NCBI GenBank assembly: GCA_902475435.1
Contig: CABRZL010000088.1
Span: 1-8,092 of the forward strand
DNA: 8,092 nucleotides
Direction: 5' to 3'
From: an uncultured Eubacteriales bacterium
GTDB lineage: Bacteria; Bacillota; Clostridia; Oscillospirales; Oscillospiraceae
Below, piece by piece: positions 1 to 6,683 of the stretch. The notes beneath the pieces are model-generated. The model did no database searches. It worked only from the letters and a program-made list of their open reading frames with translations, and had not been told where the DNA came from. A program made the position numbers and the translations under genes. Position 1 is the stretch's first letter. Each line of letters opens with the position of its first letter.

Positions 1-846
1 ATCAACTGTTCTGCAATTCCCCGGGATCTTCTGGAGTCGGAACTGTTTGGCCATGAAAAGGGAGCTTTCACCGGAGCCGCAGCCATGAAGCGCGGAAAGT
101 TCGAACTGGCTGCCGGAGGCGTACTATTGCTGGACGAGATTGGAGAAATGGATCTCAGTCTTCAGAGCAAGCTGCTCCGGGTTTTGGAGGAGCGGGAATT
201 TGAGCGTATCGGTGGCACCCGTACCATCCCATTGACCGCGAAAATCATTGCCTCCACAAATGAAAATCTCAAACAGATGGCAGCGAAGAAACAGTTCCAG
301 CAATGGACCCCTATTATCGGCTAAGCGTCTTTGAGATCAACATCCCGCCTTTAAGGGCCCATAAACAGGATATTCCCAAACTCATTGATCACTTTCAGCG
401 ATTAGACCATTTAGACTTGGAATTCACCTAGGACGCTCGAGACATGACGTTCCACTATAACTGGCCAGGCAACGTCCGGGAACTTCGAAACATACTCACT
501 CGTTTGCACTTTCTCTATCCAAATACTGTTATCGACCAACAGCATATCTACAACGCAACCGGCGAGATGTTCCATCTGGTGCAACTGGAGGATTACCATA
601 GCGGGGATGAAATGCCACCGCCCACACAGGCTCAGGCGCACTATGACCAAGAGCGCCTCTGCCCCATCCATGATTCCATCTTCCACTGCGTCTACCCAGG
701 AGGATCTCCCTACTCTCGCGCAACTGGAGGAAATTTACATTCGTGCTGTACTATCCTCTGGCAAAAGTCTTTCTGAGGCCGCCCGAATTTTGGGCATCAG
801 TCGTTCCACTCTATATGGAAAACTGAAAAAATACGGAATTTCCTAA
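1..846 (+). pseudogene. Sigma-54-dependent transcriptional activator (enhancer-binding protein), 5'-truncated by window and frame-disrupted
   Basis: This is a bacterial enhancer-binding protein that would use ATP to open sigma-54 RNA polymerase complexes. Frame 1 is open from base 1. It shows the NCSAIP and ESELFGHEKGAFTGA region (the sigma-54-contacting GAFTGA at about 61-78) and Walker B LLLDEIGEM (Asp-Glu at 133-138). Walker A and any sensory domain lie upstream of the window. Near 300-306 the reading moves to frame 3 (DPYYRLSVFEINIPPLR, equivalent to the family's FREDLYYRL). A TAG at 429-431 follows, then WPGNVRELRN at 462-491. Somewhere in the linker at 606-690 the reading moves to frame 1, ending in a Fis-type helix-turn-helix (SLSEAARILGISRSTLYGKL, about 769-837) and a TAA at 844-846. 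The stretch between the arginine-finger region and WPGN is about five residues short for the family. It lies just upstream of a sigma-54 promoter, so it is probably the local activator. Family assignment is very secure. Whether it is a true pseudogene or error-ridden sequence is open. Confidence 0.85.
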
Positions 847-869
847 ATACTTGCTCTGTCCCGAAATAT

Positions 870-885
870 TGGCATCAAACTTGCT
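870..885 (+). promoter_or_regulatory. Sigma-54 (-24/-12) promoter of the 922-4530 operon
   Basis: The sequence TGGCAT-CAAAC-TTGCT matches the consensus TGGCAC-N5-TTGCW with one mismatch. GG at 871-872 and GC at 883-884 have the required 10-nt separation. The predicted transcription start is near 896, 26 nt before the ATG at 922. It sits in the 75-nt gap after the activator gene, so enhancer sites for an activator would have to lie inside or upstream of that gene. The spacer AAAC plus TTGC is shared exactly with the two promoters at 6602-6644. Confidence 0.85.
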
Positions 886-908
886 AGAATCTTGGTTAGA
901 ACAAATTC

Positions 909-914
909 AGGAGG
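909..914 (+). promoter_or_regulatory. Ribosome binding site deciding the ATG start at 922
   Basis: AGGAGG lies 7 nt before ATG 922. An in-frame TTG at 892 would lengthen the protein by ten residues, but it has no Shine-Dalgarno sequence and lies upstream of the transcription start predicted from the sigma-54 promoter. Confidence 0.9.
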
Positions 915-921
915 TTATGTT

Positions 922-2607
922 ATGTATCAAAATGTACTGAGTCCCTGGGCTCAGATAGACCAGTCCCATTTATACGGCCTGAGTCCTCGTCTGGACACTT
1001 TGAATGGCAAGACAGTGGGGATGTTTGGGGACTTTATGAACACCGCCACCTTCATGCTCCAGGTTGTGGAAACAGAAATACAAAAACAGTACCCAGAGGC
1101 CAAGTTCTCCCATTTCCGCTATATGACTGAAACAACCGATATTGCAAAAGACCAGGAAGTGGCCGAAGACTTTCATCATTGGTTGGACGGAATCGACTGT
1201 GCTTTAGTATTTTATGGTTCCGTACCATCCAGTTCCCTGTTTTTAGGCTATAATGCGGCCTACATTGAAAAGCAAGGTAAACCCGTGGTCATGGCGGTGG
1301 TCCCCCGCACTTATTCTGCCGGCGTTCGGGGTGTTAAGGCCCGCTGTGTACCGGGACTGCGGATTGTCCAATACATGCCCCGAGTTCTGGACATTTTCGG
1401 TCACTGTGATGTAGAGACCATGAAACAGAATATGGGAGACACCACGGGGCCCTTTGTAAACGAGCTCATTGCAGGCCTGACTGCCCCCTTAACCCAGGAG
1501 GAGCGTCATCCTACCCCTGCCAGCCAAGATTTGGCCACCGGAACTTTCTCCGGAACAGCCGAGGAGATTCAAGCTCTATTTTACCAAAACGGTTGGACCA
1601 ACGGCACTCCCATCGCCATTCCCACCCGGGAGGCAGTGGATGAAATGCTACAGGGAACGGACTACCCCGCCGACTATGTTGTTGCAAAAATTCCACCTAT
1701 GATGGGCCAGGCCACCGTAGAGAAGATCGCCGTCAATGCCGTCATGGCTGGTTGCCTTCCCACCTATCTGCCGGTTCTAATCGCTGCGGTTCAAGGTGCC
1801 ATGGATCCGAAAATCTATCTGGAAGGCTGGTGTTGTTCCCAGTCCACCTGGGGACCTGTGCTAACCCTCAGCGGCAAAATCACCAAAGATATTGGGTTTA
1901 ATACCGCCGACCACGCTCTAACCCCCGCTTTTAGGGCCAATGCCTCCATTGCCCGAGCCTTTGGCTATATCATGATGAACATCGGCGGCGTGCGCCCTGG
2001 TGTGGAGGATCTCTCCGAAATGGGCCACGAATTTCGCCAAGGCTTTTGTATGGGAGACGATCCAGACTCCAATCCATGGAAGCCCCTGCATACAGACTTT
2101 GGATTTGATGAAGCGGACAGTGCCGTTACCATGTTCTGGCCCCAGGAACATCGGGCTCTGAAAGCCGGTACCATCGAAGGTTATCTTACGGAGCTGTGCA
2201 AAATCTCACCTTATGGATGGGATCCGGGTATGGCCATCGTTATGACGCCCCAGTGCGCAAAGCTTTTTTCCAACGCAGGCTGGACCAAACAACGAATCCT
2301 CGACTATATTGTGGAATACGGCCGTCGTCCTGGAAGTGAAGTGGACATCCAATGGTTGGTGGGTAACAACCATCCACCGAAAACTGTGGATCTTCCCGTA
2401 AATCCCGCCCATGCCACCCGGATTTTCTGGAGCACTGAACATATGTTTATCACCGTGGCCGGAGGAAATGCCGGAACTATGATGACCGTATATGATGGCG
2501 GCGGCGATCATGGCGGTCCGTCCTGTGCCAAAATTGAATTACCAAAACATTGGGATGCACTCGTGGCCAAGTACCCACCTCAAAAGCCCAATTACATCGC
2601 ATATTGA
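922..2607 (+). CDS. UGSC-family-like protein with degenerate UGSC motif (two-part, 561 aa)
   Basis: Intact 561-aa soluble protein with no signal peptide or membrane segment. Residues about 28-160 resemble the UGSC family (Sec-Gly-Ser-Cys motif (seleno)proteins): LNGKTVGMFGDF, then a strand IDCALVFYGS, a small-residue turn and a helix followed by GKPVVMAVV. The position of the UGSC tetrad holds V-P-S-S (residues 101-104), so the Sec/Cys pair is absent. Residues about 215-300 (NGWTNGTPIAIPTREAVDEML, then IPPMMGQATVEKIAVNAVMAGCLP) match the downstream domain that often accompanies UGSC proteins, either fused or as a neighbouring gene. Cysteines remain at 93, 142, 162, 278, 304, 305, 376, 426, 445 and 535, including a CC pair. 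The biochemical role of the family is not established to my knowledge; a redox function is usually assumed. It is first in a sigma-54 operon with the flavin reductase. Fold and family come from remembered motifs, not a search. Confidence 0.75.
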   Translation: MYQNVLSPWAQIDQSHLYGLSPRLDTLNGKTVGMFGDFMNTATFMLQVVETEIQKQYPEAKFSHFRYMTETTDIAKDQEVAEDFHHWLDGIDCALVFYGSVPSSSLFLGYNAAYIEKQGKPVVMAVVPRTYSAGVRGVKARCVPGLRIVQYMPRVLDIFGHCDVETMKQNMGDTTGPFVNELIAGLTAPLTQEERHPTPASQDLATGTFSGTAEEIQALFYQNGWTNGTPIAIPTREAVDEMLQGTDYPADYVVAKIPPMMGQATVEKIAVNAVMAGCLPTYLPVLIAAVQGAMDPKIYLEGWCCSQSTWGPVLTLSGKITKDIGFNTADHALTPAFRANASIARAFGYIMMNIGGVRPGVEDLSEMGHEFRQGFCMGDDPDSNPWKPLHTDFGFDEADSAVTMFWPQEHRALKAGTIEGYLTELCKISPYGWDPGMAIVMTPQCAKLFSNAGWTKQRILDYIVEYGRRPGSEVDIQWLVGNNHPPKTVDLPVNPAHATRIFWSTEHMFITVAGGNAGTMMTVYDGGGDHGGPSCAKIELPKHWDALVAKYPPQKPNYIAY

Positions 2608-2612
2608 GGAGG
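2607..2612 (+). promoter_or_regulatory. Ribosome binding site overlapping the upstream stop codon
   Basis: AGGAGG begins on the last base of the TGA (2605-2607) of the preceding gene and sits 7 nt before ATG 2620. This links the two genes in one operon and fixes the start of the reductase. Confidence 0.85.
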
Positions 2613-3040
2613 TTCCACCATGAATCCCTATCCAAATTTACTCTCTCCCAAAAAGTGGGGAATCTCCTATTTAAAAACCATATATTTACGGACCTCAGCG
2701 GAGTCCATGCACTCCAACACGGGGAACAGTCCTTTCAAGAGACAGTCATCACCCACTTTGCAAATCGCGCCTGTGGCGGTGCGGCCATGGTCACCTGTAC
2801 CGGCGTGCAGATCAACCCCAACATAGAGTCCGACGGAAACCACCTCCATGTGAATCACTATACGACCGAAGAACTGCGGAGCATCTATGAACTGGCAGCA
2901 AGAGTCCATCATTATGGAGCCGTGGCCTCTATGCAGCTGACGATCAGTACCGCTACGATCAGTACTATGCAGTAGGAACGGGCTTGAAAAAGCTTGGACG
3001 AGACAGCGTGGAAATGCCCCGGGAGATCATTAAGTAAAAA

Positions 3041-3688
3041 ATGTTTGCTGATGCAGCAGAGATTGTCCAAAAAGCTGACTTTGATATGTGCATGCTGCAT
3101 TTCGGCCACGGCGGCGAATGGTCGCAGTTCCTGTCCAGGCGCTATAACCACCGCACAGATGAATTTGGCGGCTCTCTGGAAAATCGTGCCCGATATCACA
3201 TCATGATTATCGATGAAATTAAGAAGCGCTGTGGAAAAAACTTCCTCATTGAGTTGCGTTTTTCTGTGTCTGAGGTGGATCCGGAGGGTATCGCTGTGGC
3301 CGACAGCATGGAATTTGTCAAGTTGCTGGAGGACAAGGTGGATTTACTCCACTGCTCCTGCGGCATGAACACCGCTCGGTATTTTACCACTACACATCCC
3401 TCGGGCTTTCTGCCGGACACGCCTAACGTCAAGTATGCCGAGGTCATCAAGAAGTCTGGCGTGAACATTCCTGTAGTGGCCATCGGGGCCATTCAGAATC
3501 TGGAACAGGCTAAGGAAATTATTGCCTCCGGCAAAGCTGACTTTGTCTCTATTGCCCGGGGCGTCATTGCCGAACCCGAATTGGCAAAAAGGCCTATGCG
3601 GGCCAAGGCGAAGATGTGCGGCCCTGCATCAAATGCTTTAAATGTCACGACGGTGCCTGCTATTATGACCACTTTATTTGCTCTGTGA
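3041..3688 (+). CDS. Open segment: FMN-binding TIM barrel of the reductase
   Basis: This is the longest uninterrupted part of the old-yellow-enzyme barrel. It holds MLHFGHGGEWSQFLS (the family's active-site H-x-x-H-G turn), the hallmark NHRTDEFGGSLENRAR, IELRFSVSEVDPEG, and the FMN phosphate-binding strands IPVVAIGAI and GKADFVSIARGVIAEPELAK. Real homology ends near residue 183, around 3590. The last 30 or so residues, to 3688, are out-of-frame read-through past the A-run and should be ignored. The ATG at 3041 lies just after an in-frame TAA and has no good ribosome site, so it is probably not a natural start. Confidence 0.7.
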   Translation: MFADAAEIVQKADFDMCMLHFGHGGEWSQFLSRRYNHRTDEFGGSLENRARYHIMIIDEIKKRCGKNFLIELRFSVSEVDPEGIAVADSMEFVKLLEDKVDLLHCSCGMNTARYFTTTHPSGFLPDTPNVKYAEVIKKSGVNIPVVAIGAIQNLEQAKEIIASGKADFVSIARGVIAEPELAKRPMRAKAKMCGPASNALNVTTVPAIMTTLFAL

Positions 3689-4530
3689 ACCCCATTATTG
3701 GAATTGAAGATAAATTGAATCAGTACATTCTCCCGACAAAAGGAGGTAAGCGTATCTGTGTTGTGGGTGGCGGCCCAGCGGGAATGCAGGCAGCAATTTA
3801 TCTCTCAGACCGTGGACATCAGGTGACTCTGTTTGAAGCGAAAAACCGTCTGGGCGGGCAGCTCAACTTTGCCGACTACGCTGAGTTCAAGCGCGATCCA
3901 GGCCGGTTTAAACAGTATCTCATTACCCAGGTGACAAAACGCGAAATTACTGTAAAACTCTGTACTACTGCTACGGCGGAGTTACTTGCTGCTGAAAATC
4001 CGGATCATCTCATTCTGGTCTTGGGGGCAGAGACGTTGGAAATTCCAATTCCCGGCACAGAGCAGACCATGAAGTCCCCGGACGTATTCGGCCATGAAGA
4101 TACCCTCGGTCAAAACGTCGCCATCATTGGCGGTGGACAAGTAGGGGTTGAAACGGGCATCCATTTGGCTCAGAAAGGCAAAAATGTTACCATTCTGGAG
4201 ATGCAGAATAAAATCGCTCCCGACGCCTGTTTCACCTATAAATGGGCCATGGATATCGAGCTACAGGAACGAAAAAACATCCGCTGCATTACCGGCGGCC
4301 GATGTACCGGTGTTACCAAGGATGCTGTCACATATGTAGACAAGAACGGAAGACCGCAAAGGCTGCCGACCGACAATGCAATACTGTGCGTGGGCTTCAA
4401 GGCAAAACTCCAGACAGCGGAGAATCTGATTCTCCCTGGTGTGCCATTCACCCTCATCGGCGACTGTAAGCAGGTAGGTACAGTTCAACAGGCTGTCCGC
4501 AGTGCCTTTGATATTGGGACCACTTTATAA
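3616..4530 (+). CDS. Open segment: [4Fe-4S] ligands and FAD/NAD(P)-binding half of the reductase
   Basis: Homology begins a little upstream, at about 3592 (AYAGQGEDVRPC). The cysteines in RPCIKCFKCHDGAC and the ICSVNP cysteine fit the family's iron-sulfur pattern as C-x2-C-x2-C-x11-C, with one extra Cys between. Next come the FAD dinucleotide fold RICVVGGGPAGMQAAIYL with its acidic end LFEA, the LGGQL motif, the NAD(P) fold NVAIIGGGQVGVETG, and a C-terminal FAD closure (LIGDCKQVGTVQQAVRSAFDIG). ATG 3616 is internal to the full enzyme, not a credible start of a separate gene. Confidence 0.75.
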   Translation: MRPCIKCFKCHDGACYYDHFICSVNPIIGIEDKLNQYILPTKGGKRICVVGGGPAGMQAAIYLSDRGHQVTLFEAKNRLGGQLNFADYAEFKRDPGRFKQYLITQVTKREITVKLCTTATAELLAAENPDHLILVLGAETLEIPIPGTEQTMKSPDVFGHEDTLGQNVAIIGGGQVGVETGIHLAQKGKNVTILEMQNKIAPDACFTYKWAMDIELQERKNIRCITGGRCTGVTKDAVTYVDKNGRPQRLPTDNAILCVGFKAKLQTAENLILPGVPFTLIGDCKQVGTVQQAVRSAFDIGTTL

Positions 4531-4579
4531 CCCCGGAATTTGTGCCGATTCTTTCTTGATTTCTCCTCCTTCCTAATTA

Positions 4580-4611
4580 GGGGCTCGCCGTCTGGAATGC
4601 CGGTGGACTCC
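4580..4611 (+). terminator. Possible transcript-end hairpin between convergent genes
   Basis: The 180-nt gap at 4531-4710 holds no gene that I can see. An imperfect 11-bp stem pairs 4580-4590 with 4601-4611 around a 10-nt loop, with one mismatch and three G-U pairs. The G-U pairs form only in RNA read from the + strand, which fits an end for the 922-4530 operon. The nearest T-rich stretch is about 20 nt downstream (4630-4643), so it is not a canonical intrinsic terminator. Confidence 0.25.
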
Positions 4612-4982
4612 TGAAGTTGTCAAAATATGTTTTCTGTTTTTTATAATTTGCCTCAACATCTGCACGAAAATAGAACATAGTAAATGATTCTATGCAGAAA
4701 CTGTATGAAATCAAAACATGCTTGGAGTAGGCAGTTGTTTGGCTCGCAGGAAAATATTTCCTACATAGTCACCCGGTTTATAAGGAATTTTCTCTCCGTT
4801 GACAATTAGCTCCACATCACAGCCGTCCGGCGTTCGGATTTCAGAGGTTTCATCTACATGGAAAGCGGAAAGATAGTTGTGCCCTATAATGGTCCATTTA
4901 GTTCCGTTCTTTAGTGTTACAATGATACTGTTGTTCACCACCGGACAGGGGGGTATCGTAGACCTGATAGATCCCCTTCCGA

Positions 4983-5432
4983 TTAGAACCTGAGATTTTT
5001 TACCGCGTGCTGAGCTCTGGAGGCGGAAATAACCCCCTCCAACTTCACGTTATCCAGTGTTAAAACCAAATTAATGGGGTAACTTTTTCTCTGTACAGGC
5101 GGTCTTCCCATAGGGGGATTTCCAACGGGTTTATTACCAACACTGCTCGGATCTCCAGACTCATCTGCATTTGGTTTGGGCATATTAGGCATCATCATCG
5201 GCTTTCTGGCATTGGTAATACCGTTGTAGAAATCGCCGTAAATGGTCATATTCTTGAAGGTTGCTTGCAAGTCAGTGCACCACTTCTCCTGTTCAAATCC
5301 CCAGATAGACACAGGGTAGTATTGTGCTTTGGTCACATCGTTGGCTGGATCTTTTACTGGGATTTCCGTGTCCACTTCCACCTCAGGCCTCAAAGCCAGG
5401 GTCGTCAGAGTCACAAACATCTGGAGAATCAC
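4983..5432 (-). CDS. Open segment: C-terminal beta-helix turns with Pro/Met-rich loop
   Basis: It continues the beta-helix protein after the frame change near 5435. It contains ATFKNMTIYGDFYNGI, then a loop of about 37 residues (about 5094-5204) rich in Pro, Met, Gly and Asn (KPMMMPNMPKP, NPPMGRPP). The helix then resumes with INLVLTLDNVKLEGVISASRAQHA. Loops of this kind usually protrude from a beta-helix. It ends at a run of six T (plus strand) where the frame changes again. Confidence 0.6.
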   Translation of the reverse strand: MILQMFVTLTTLALRPEVEVDTEIPVKDPANDVTKAQYYPVSIWGFEQEKWCTDLQATFKNMTIYGDFYNGITNARKPMMMPNMPKPNADESGDPSSVGNKPVGNPPMGRPPVQRKSYPINLVLTLDNVKLEGVISASRAQHAVKNLRF

Positions 5433-6409
5433 CCGGTTTCCAACACAGCGTTTTCACAGTAGATATTTGGAAAGCAACTCCGAGCAATAAACGTGGAGCG
5501 GCCAGAACGAATGGTGGAATCCTTTACCACAAGTTTTCCGCCTTGATTGCTCTGCCACATCACACCGAAGCGTCCTCCAATGATCTCGGAACCACCTATG
5601 AATAATTCTCCACCGGCCAGTTCGTTTGCCACCTTGTAGGCCACATCGGGAGCGTACATCCGCGTATGATCAAAGATATTGGAACAATCTCCACTGGCAT
5701 AGGAGCCATAGCCATGCCGCCCTGTGATTTCCACATTGCAGTCTTTGGCATGGATTCGGGTTTTAACAGGTCGCCAATCCTTTGGCGCGGAAATATTATC
5801 TGTGGATAGCACGCCCCAACTGTCCGACTGGACGACACATCTCTCCAAAGAGATGCTGGAATCATTTTGGACATTGATGGCTCTGGTGGTACCCCATCCG
5901 CCGGAAATATAGGTCATGCAGGCCTTTCCGGGACGGATTTTGTGTACTGCCTGAATCTGTTCCGGCGTCCCTCCAATGCAAGAAATCTCTGAATCCTTTA
6001 TCGTCATCGTCGCAGTACCGCCGGTGACAATTGCGTCGTTGCGGATGCCCTGATTTTGGATTGTCAAATGGGTAAACTCAGTCCGGCTGTCACCGCCGGC
6101 CAAAATGCCGCAGCCCAGCCCCTTTCCGTCGTCCACAGAGTGTCCGGTATTCTCGATGGTAAGGTTTCGGACCTTGTACCTGCCATCGGTTATAATTAGA
6201 TTGTTAAAGCACTCCCCTTTGGAACGGATGATACCTCCGGTCACAATCCCATTTTCTACATTCCCATCTACATATGCCGCATTCGCAGCATTGGATTCTG
6301 GACCGTCCTTACCCAGTAGCAGGGCCGTCCGGTACTCGGTTGGAGGATCCGTAGGTTTTTTGTGCATTCCTTGGATAGGCGCAGGAATATAGTCTGTTAC
6401 AGCAAGCAC
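5429..6409 (-). CDS. Open segment: central beta-helix of the minus-strand protein
   Basis: About 325 residues of repeating strand-turn units such as VRNLTIENTG, FTHLTIQNQGIRNDAIV, TMTIKDSEISCIGG, SISLERCVVQSDSWGVLSTD, CNVEITGRHGYGSYASG and GGKLVVKDSTIRSGRSTF. These are spaced roughly 20-30 residues apart, as in pectate-lyase-like helices (Pbl/PbH1-type repeats). No clear polysaccharide-lyase catalytic set is seen. The GTG at 6409 is a valine within the longer protein (frame is open upstream: PGDYRGEIVLAV), not the natural start. The segment ends at a frame change near a CCC run at 5432-5434. Confidence 0.65.
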   Translation of the reverse strand: MLAVTDYIPAPIQGMHKKPTDPPTEYRTALLLGKDGPESNAANAAYVDGNVENGIVTGGIIRSKGECFNNLIITDGRYKVRNLTIENTGHSVDDGKGLGCGILAGGDSRTEFTHLTIQNQGIRNDAIVTGGTATMTIKDSEISCIGGTPEQIQAVHKIRPGKACMTYISGGWGTTRAINVQNDSSISLERCVVQSDSWGVLSTDNISAPKDWRPVKTRIHAKDCNVEITGRHGYGSYASGDCSNIFDHTRMYAPDVAYKVANELAGGELFIGGSEIIGGRFGVMWQSNQGGKLVVKDSTIRSGRSTFIARSCFPNIYCENAVLETG

Positions 6410-6570
6410 GATCTCTCCCCGGTAATCCCCTGGTCCACCTCAACGCCATCCACAATCATGGTCAGGAGTTTCCCCTCCGGTGGAAGAAGCTTCCCCTCGG
6501 GACCGATGGTCAAATGGGAAAGCGTCATGGATACCATTATGGAATGCGCGGTTTGAATCTTCATAGTCTT

Positions 6571-6575
6571 ACCTC
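6571..6575 (-). promoter_or_regulatory. Ribosome binding site of the beta-helix gene
   Basis: On the minus strand GAGGT lies 6 nt before ATG 6564-6562. It decides the start in favour of this ATG over the GTG at 6409, and it adds an N-terminal PEGKLLTMIVDGVEV segment that resembles the protein's C-terminal end. Confidence 0.65.
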
Positions 6576-6601
6576 ATTTCATATAAGTCTAATTATGTTG
6601 T

Positions 6602-6617
6602 TGCAAGTTTTGTGCTA
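6602..6617 (-). promoter_or_regulatory. Sigma-54-like promoter of the beta-helix gene
   Basis: The minus strand reads TAGCAC-AAAAC-TTGCA. This is one mismatch from TGGCAC-N5-TTGCW, but the change hits the conserved GG of the -24 element, so it may be weak. The predicted start near 6591 gives a 27-nt leader to ATG 6564. It faces away from the site at 6629-6644. Confidence 0.65.
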
Positions 6618-6643
6618 TATTTCCGTTCTGGAACAAAACTTGC
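6603..6643. repeat. Perfect 11-bp inverted repeat in the divergent promoter region
   Basis: GCAAGTTTTGT at 6603-6613 is the exact reverse complement of ACAAAACTTGC at 6633-6643, with 19 nt between. The arms coincide with the spacer and -12 parts of the two opposed sigma-54 elements, which accounts for the repeat without invoking a repressor operator. Confidence 0.9.
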
Positions 6644-6644
6644 T
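6629..6644 (+). promoter_or_regulatory. Sigma-54 promoter of the amidohydrolase gene
   Basis: TGGAAC-AAAAC-TTGCT has one mismatch to the consensus. GG at 6630-6631 and GC at 6642-6643 have correct 10-nt spacing. The predicted start near 6655 gives a 29-nt leader to ATG 6684. Only 11 bp separate its -24 element from that of the divergent promoter. Confidence 0.75.
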
Positions 6645-6670
6645 AAATCATAAATATCTACAAGCTATAA

Positions 6671-6677
6671 AAGGAGG
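6671..6677 (+). promoter_or_regulatory. Ribosome binding site of the amidohydrolase gene
   Basis: AAGGAGG lies 6 nt before ATG 6684, a near-ideal site that fixes the start. Confidence 0.9.
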
Positions 6678-6683
6678 TCAATC

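Larger units (their letters stand above)
2620..4530 (+). pseudogene. OYE-type NADH:flavin oxidoreductase with [4Fe-4S] and FAD/NAD(P) domains, frame-disrupted
   Basis: About 636 aa when conceptually repaired, the usual size for the 2,4-dienoyl-CoA reductase/BaiCD/BaiH/FldZ/trimethylamine-dehydrogenase family. Members pass electrons from NAD(P)H through FAD and a [4Fe-4S] cluster to FMN, which typically reduces an activated C=C bond. Reading path: MNPYPNLLSPKK in frame 1, then from about 2655 frame 3 (VGNLLFKNHIF, the family's N-terminal signature, through ACGGAAMVTCTGVQINP). It moves to frame 2 from about 2939, with a TAA at 3035-3037, and to frame 1 from about 3592 to the stop at 4528-4530. 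The first shift lies between runs of five A and four G, the last in a run of five A at 3586-3590. The TAA replaces one codon in the helix before FADAAEIV. It is the second gene of the operon after the UGSC-like gene. If truly broken, the reductase is lost here; if the lesions are sequence errors, it is an ordinary full-length enzyme. Confidence 0.85.
4711..6564 (-). pseudogene. Right-handed beta-helix-like protein, cytoplasmic, frame-disrupted
   Basis: About 617 aa if repaired. I choose ATG 6564-6562 (MKIQTAHSIMVSM) because GAGG lies a few bases before it and a sigma-54-like promoter fits its leader. Reading path down the minus strand: start frame to about 6432, a second frame to about 5440, a third to about 4998, a fourth (GSNRKGIYQVYDTP) to about 4950, and a fifth (VVNNSIIVTLKNGTKWTI) to the stop at 4713-4711. 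Changes of frame coincide with CCCC at 6427-6430, six T at 4996-5001 and six G at 4948-4953 (plus-strand bases). The centre has short repeated strand-turn units typical of parallel beta-helices. No signal peptide or anchor is visible. Function unknown; the opposite orientation with a shared promoter region ties it to the amidohydrolase and the reductase operon. Confidence 0.7.

Noticed and set aside
411..686. Minus-strand open frame of 91 codons
   Set aside because: Overlaps the activator's WPGNVREL region, which is clearly coding on the + strand.
892..921. TTG start at 892 for the 561-aa gene
   Set aside because: It has no ribosome site, lies before the predicted transcription start at 896, and ATG 922 has an ideal AGGAGG.
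2206..2511. Minus-strand open frame of 101 codons
   Set aside because: Antisense to the intact 922-2607 gene, with no family motifs or ribosome site.
3196..3492. Minus-strand open frame of 98 codons
   Set aside because: Antisense to the conserved flavin barrel of the reductase.
4572..4581. Ten-base palindrome CCTAATTAGG
   Set aside because: Short, isolated and AT-centred, with no promoter nearby; likely chance.
4659..4698. Bulged inverted repeat TCTGCA...TAGAA / TTCTATGCAGA
   Set aside because: A six-base bulge and no adjacent T-run on either strand; too weak to call a terminator.
6603..6643. Inverted repeat as a repressor operator or terminator
   Set aside because: Both arms are fully explained by two opposed sigma-54 -12 elements, and no T-run follows the repeat.
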